A stretch of DNA of 9,592 nucleotides from JBBIRM01 sp964517975 (GTDB lineage Bacteria > Desulfobacterota > BSN033 > UBA1163). Below, piece by piece: positions 6,847 to 9,592 of the stretch (the first letter of the stretch is position 1; every line of letters starts with the position of its first letter). The position numbers were made by a program, and so were the translations under genes. The notes under the pieces are model-generated. The model was not told where the DNA came from and did not search any database. It saw only the letters and a program-made list of their open reading frames with translations. The stretch covers positions 1 to 9,592 of the forward strand of contig CAZFDM010000218.1 in the NCBI GenBank assembly GCA_964517975.1, in the 5' to 3' direction.

Positions 6847-7602
6847 ATGGCAAGAAGGATTGTCTCCACAGGAAGAGGGGGAGCAGGAAAATCAACCTTT
6901 GTTGCACTGATGAGCAGGTTTCTTAGACCCCCATCCCTGCTGATCGATCTTGATCCTGATTTAAGCCTGGCTGATATGCTTGGAATAGACCTTCGTAAAG
7001 AAGGGAAGAGGACCATTGTTGAAGCCCTTTATGATGCAGTAAAAGAAAGGCAGAGAGGCGGAAGCCCCCTCACCCCAGTGGAGGATCGATTTAAAGGATT
7101 TCTCATGGGAGAGGTTCTTTATGAGGGCAGAGGATTCGATGTGATGACCCTTGGGACCAAAGACCTTGAGGGATGCTATTGTTATCCTGATCATCTCCTG
7201 AGGAAGACCATCGGTGAACTTTCCAAAAACTATACCAATGTGGTGGTCGATTCCCCAGCCGGTCTGGAACATCTCAATCGAAACATCGTCTCAGAAGTCG
7301 ATGATCTTTTCCTTATTCTCGATCCTTCAGAAAAATCCCTGACTCATATCAAAAAGGTCAAACTCCTTTTAAGGGAGGTGGGAACGGTCTACCATCACTT
7401 CTATCTGGTAGGAAATTATATGTTTGATGAGGCCTCTGAAAAACATTTTCAAGAGGCAGGAGAACTGTTTTTGGGAAAGATCGATTACGATCCGAAAGTA
7501 GAAGAATATAACCTCACGGGAATCCCTCTTCGGCAGCTCCCCGAAGATTCTCCTGCGTGTCGCTCGATCAAAAAGATTTTAGAAAAAGCGGGGTTGATTT
7601 AA
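6847..7602 (+). CDS. cooC: CooC-type nickel-insertion ATPase, first paralog
   Basis: MinD/SIMIBI-class ATPase that delivers nickel to CODH (CooC) or ACS (AcsF). The product is 251 residues, typical. The P-loop is GRGGAGKST (residues 9-17, with K15 as the Walker lysine), but the upstream signature lysine of this class (KGGxGK) is an arginine, R10. Switch I region: LLIDLDPDLSL (31-41). The metal-binding C-x-C is C110-Y-C112, nearly the same place as Cys112-x-Cys114 of Carboxydothermus CooC1. Switch II: VVDSPAGLEH (133-142). The start at 6847 has GAGG at 6833-6836, 10 bases upstream. It follows the NuoF-like gene after 59 bases, most of it the palindromic repeat, and is one base from its paralog. 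Whether it matures CdhA, CdhC or both cannot be told from the sequence. Confidence 0.9.
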   Translation: MARRIVSTGRGGAGKSTFVALMSRFLRPPSLLIDLDPDLSLADMLGIDLRKEGKRTIVEALYDAVKERQRGGSPLTPVEDRFKGFLMGEVLYEGRGFDVMTLGTKDLEGCYCYPDHLLRKTIGELSKNYTNVVVDSPAGLEHLNRNIVSEVDDLFLILDPSEKSLTHIKKVKLLLREVGTVYHHFYLVGNYMFDEASEKHFQEAGELFLGKIDYDPKVEEYNLTGIPLRQLPEDSPACRSIKKILEKAGLI

Positions 7603-7603
7603 G

Positions 7604-8371
7604 ATGGGAAAGATTAATGTCATAACGGGTAGAGGCGGAACCGGAAAATCGACTTTCACCGCTCTCGTTGCAAGGTATATCCAGACAAAGTCCCTTCTTC
7701 TTATCGATCTTGATCCAGATGGAAGCCTGCCAAAGATGTTGGGCGTCGATTTAGAAAAAGAGGGAAAAACAACCATCTCCGAGGCCCTCTCGAGAATCAT
7801 CGCGAAGGGAAGGGAGAGCAAAGGGAAGGAAGAGGCTCCTGATCTCCTGAGACGCATGATAGAAGAAGGGGAGATTCTCTATCGGGATAAAACGTTTGAT
7901 CTCATTACCCTTGGGACCCGATTCGCACCGGGGTGTTACTGCTTGCCTGATGAGATGATCAAGGAAACCATCCGGATGATCCACAGAAATTATGAGATGA
8001 TCCTTGTGGATTCCCCTGCTGGATTAGAGCATCTTAACCGAAAGATTACCCCGGACATCGATGATCTTTTTGTTGTGCTCGATCCCTCAGAAAAATCTGC
8101 CAAACATATCGAGAGAATCAAATATGTGACAAAGGGTGTAAGAATAAATTATAAAAATTTTTACCTGGTTGGAAACTACCGATTCACGGATGAGGCCGAG
8201 AACCATTTGCTCCAGAGTGGCGAGAGATATTTAGGAAGGATCGAATTCGACCCAATGGTAAGGGAGCATAATTTAAAAGGGGAGTCCCTCCTTAAAATCC
8301 CTGAAGACTCTCCCTCCTCCATTTCTATCAAAAAGATATTAAAGGTGGCTGGCTATGAGTCTGTATCTTAA
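7604..8371 (+). CDS. cooC: CooC-type nickel-insertion ATPase, second paralog
   Basis: Tandem paralog of the preceding gene, roughly half identical by eye over its whole length (255 residues), sharing long blocks such as LLIDLDPD, VDSPAGLEHLNR, LDPSEKS and YLVGNY. The P-loop is GRGGTGKST (residues 9-17), again with R10 instead of the signature lysine. The metal-binding pair is C111-Y-C113 and switch II is LVDSPAGLEH (about 134-143). Residues between switch I and the C-x-C (about 60-100) differ most between the two copies, so that segment may set partner specificity. The ATG is one base after the previous stop, with no clear ribosome binding site other than GCGGGG at 7589-7593, so coupling is likely. 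It overlaps the DUF3786 gene by 17 bases. SIMIBI ATPases work as dimers, so a heterodimer, or one copy each for CODH and ACS, are the natural models (inference). Confidence 0.9.
   Translation: MGKINVITGRGGTGKSTFTALVARYIQTKSLLLIDLDPDGSLPKMLGVDLEKEGKTTISEALSRIIAKGRESKGKEEAPDLLRRMIEEGEILYRDKTFDLITLGTRFAPGCYCLPDEMIKETIRMIHRNYEMILVDSPAGLEHLNRKITPDIDDLFVVLDPSEKSAKHIERIKYVTKGVRINYKNFYLVGNYRFTDEAENHLLQSGERYLGRIEFDPMVREHNLKGESLLKIPEDSPSSISIKKILKVAGYESVS
8341..8348 (+). promoter_or_regulatory. Ribosome binding site of the DUF3786 gene, inside the second cooC
   Basis: AAAGGTGG lies 6 bases before the ATG at 8355. It supports a start within the cooC reading frame and a 17-base overlap. Confidence 0.7.
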
Positions 8372-8990
8372 TCCCTCAGAAGAGGGTTTTGAACTGGCCT
8401 ATGAACTTGCCTGTAAAAAGTTGATGGGAATGAATTTAGAAGACCTTTGCAGAAGAACAGGGGCTCATCCGTTCGATCCGAATAGAATCACCCTCACCTA
8501 TTTGAACCAAACCTATTTGATTGACATCCTGAAGGGGGAAATCATACTGAAAGATGGTGAAGAGAAGGTTCCCATCAAGGACAGGATATTAATCCTCCAC
8601 TACTTGACTCAGGCAAGAGGAACTCCTTTCACCAATAAACTGATCGCCTATACCCAACTTCAGGGAGGGAAATTTTACTGCCCTGCCTTTCAACAGAGAA
8701 CCTTACAACCCATCCTGAGATCCTTTGGTGACAAACCTGAAGGGCTTCTCGAGGTTGCAAAGAAAATCGGAGGTCATCCATCAGGTTATGGAGAAGTTTC
8801 TGTGAGCATTGACCCCTTCCCCTTCGTGCGAATCGTGATCTCCCTCTGGCGAGGGGATGATGAAGTTCCTCCAGGCGGAAATATCCTATTTGATAAAAAC
8901 ATTAAGGATTATCTGACTACAGAAGATATCACCGTGCTTACAGAGACCTTAACCTGGAAATTGATCCGTCTCGCTCAAACATTACCCTGA
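8355..8990 (+). CDS. DUF3786 family protein
   Basis: A 211-residue cytoplasmic protein with no signal peptide or membrane segment. I recognise the pattern of DUF3786: an N-terminal helix with YELACKKL (16-23), a RTGAHPFDPNRITLTYLNQTYLID-like stretch (from about 34), the LHYLTQARGTPFTNKLIAY block (81-99), FYCPAF (107-112), a KIGGHPSGYGEVS segment (137-149), and the DPFPFVRIVISLWRGDDEVP and NILFD blocks (153-180). The family occurs mainly in anaerobes and has no established biochemical function that I know of. Cysteines at 20, 32 and 109 could bind a metal, but they do not form a known motif. The start overlaps the second cooC and has a good ribosome binding site, so it is translated with the CooC pair. 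A role in CODH/ACS or corrinoid maturation is inferred from this context only. Confidence 0.75.
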   Translation: MSLYLNPSEEGFELAYELACKKLMGMNLEDLCRRTGAHPFDPNRITLTYLNQTYLIDILKGEIILKDGEEKVPIKDRILILHYLTQARGTPFTNKLIAYTQLQGGKFYCPAFQQRTLQPILRSFGDKPEGLLEVAKKIGGHPSGYGEVSVSIDPFPFVRIVISLWRGDDEVPPGGNILFDKNIKDYLTTEDITVLTETLTWKLIRLAQTLP

Positions 8991-9002
8991 TAAAAATTTC
9001 TC

Positions 9003-9592
9003 ATGGTTTGGAAAACCGATAGGAAAGGAACCTTGACTCCCGAGGAAAGGGACAAAAAAATCTTTGAACAACTCCTCAGGGGTCTTGACAAAAAAGAAAT
9101 CTTAAAGGAATTACCTGGCCAGATAGTTCTTGAAATTGGCAGACTCTTTTTGGGCACCCCTTATCATTCGGAAACCCTCAAAATAAAACAGGAGGAGCCT
9201 CCATTAGTAAACTTAAGAGAGTTTGATTGTGTGACCTTTATTGAAAATGTTTTAGGTCTGACCTTGCTTCTAAGATCTCAAAAGAGGTCGTTTAAGGCCT
9301 ATCAAAGAATTCTCCAGAAGATTCGTTACCGAGATGGCCGGCGAAAGGATTACGCTTCTCGGCTCCATTATTTTTCAGATTGGATTTACAATAACCAGAA
9401 AAAAGGCTTTCTCAGAGATATCACCTCTGAAATAGGAGGCAGGCCATTTATAAAGTCCATCCATTATATGACTTCCCACCCAACTCTTTACCCTCCCCTA
9501 AAAACCCCAAGAGTCTTTCAGGCCATCCGATCTGTAGAAAGGAGGATCAGCAGACGGGTTCTTTTTCTCATCCCTAAAAAAAGGGTCAGAAG
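9003..9592 (+). CDS. DUF1460 (NlpC/P60-like, amidase-like) protein, 3' truncated by window edge
   Basis: The frame is open from the ATG at 9003 to the window end (196 residues visible). Family marks of DUF1460 are LFLGTPYHSETL (48-59), the nucleophile motif NLREFDCVTFIENVL (70-84, with C76), a KIRYRDGRRKDYASRLHY segment (106-123) with the probable catalytic H122, FSDWI (124-128) and FLRDITSEIGG (136-146). Characterised relatives are cysteine peptidase/amidase-fold enzymes thought to act on peptidoglycan fragments. The visible N-terminus (MVWKTDRKGTLTPEERDKK) shows no signal peptide, which is unusual for an envelope enzyme. In-frame stops at 8988 and 8991 rule out an upstream start. It begins 12 bases after the DUF3786 gene, without a clear ribosome binding site, so it could be read through from the operon, but its function looks unrelated to CODH/ACS. 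Confidence 0.7.
   Translation, partial: MVWKTDRKGTLTPEERDKKIFEQLLRGLDKKEILKELPGQIVLEIGRLFLGTPYHSETLKIKQEEPPLVNLREFDCVTFIENVLGLTLLLRSQKRSFKAYQRILQKIRYRDGRRKDYASRLHYFSDWIYNNQKKGFLRDITSEIGGRPFIKSIHYMTSHPTLYPPLKTPRVFQAIRSVERRISRRVLFLIPKKRVR

Noticed and set aside
1..9592. CRISPR arrays, tRNA or rRNA genes, transposases
   Set aside because: No repeat-spacer arrays, RNA gene signatures or transposase motifs were seen; genes fill the window with no gap over about 90 bases.

Overview
The window (about 45% GC by eye) carries eight complete genes, plus partial genes at both edges, all on the + strand and almost without gaps. It reads as a carbon monoxide dehydrogenase/acetyl-CoA synthase (CODH/ACS, Wood-Ljungdahl carbonyl branch) operon from a strictly anaerobic bacterium. 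Strong Shine-Dalgarno sites, NuoE/NuoF-like genes, a DUF1460 gene and a dispersed proteobacterial-type palindrome favour a bacterium over an archaeon. A Desulfobacterota-like (former deltaproteobacterial) host is my best guess, an inference that was not tested by a search. The CODH and ACS subunits are nevertheless of the archaeal (Cdh) type: a CdhA/CdhB pair, and a short 414-residue CdhC without the N-terminal CODH-binding domain of acetogen AcsB.

Layout: 1-1075, C-terminal half of cdhA (CODH catalytic subunit); 1092-1649, cdhB (epsilon subunit); 1675-2919, cdhC (acetyl-CoA synthase); 2920-3007, spacer with a strong hexamer-built hairpin; 3008-4369, acsC/cdhE (large subunit of the corrinoid iron-sulfur protein); 4366-4866 and 4856-6787, a NuoE-like and NuoF-like pair (NADH/flavin/FeS electron-transfer module); 6753-6819, a palindromic dispersed repeat that supplies the last codons and the stop of the NuoF-like gene; 6847-7602 and 7604-8371, tandem CooC-type nickel-maturation ATPases; 8355-8990, a DUF3786 protein; 9003 to the end, a partial DUF1460 (NlpC/P60-like) protein.

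How they work together: CdhA/CdhB interconverts CO2 and CO. CdhC joins CO, a methyl group and CoA to acetyl-CoA (or runs in reverse). AcsC, with a small subunit not present here, carries the methyl group on a corrinoid. The NuoE/NuoF-like pair plausibly exchanges electrons between NAD(H) and a low-potential carrier used by CODH. The CooC pair would load nickel into the C-cluster and/or A-cluster, and DUF3786 is a candidate accessory factor. No small corrinoid-protein subunit (AcsD/CdhD), methyltransferase (AcsE) or MetF is in the window.

The points most worth a second look are a displaced A-cluster cysteine in CdhC, the Arg-for-Lys P-loop in both CooC paralogs, the NADH-type module inside the operon, and two palindromic elements, one of which has been incorporated into a coding region.
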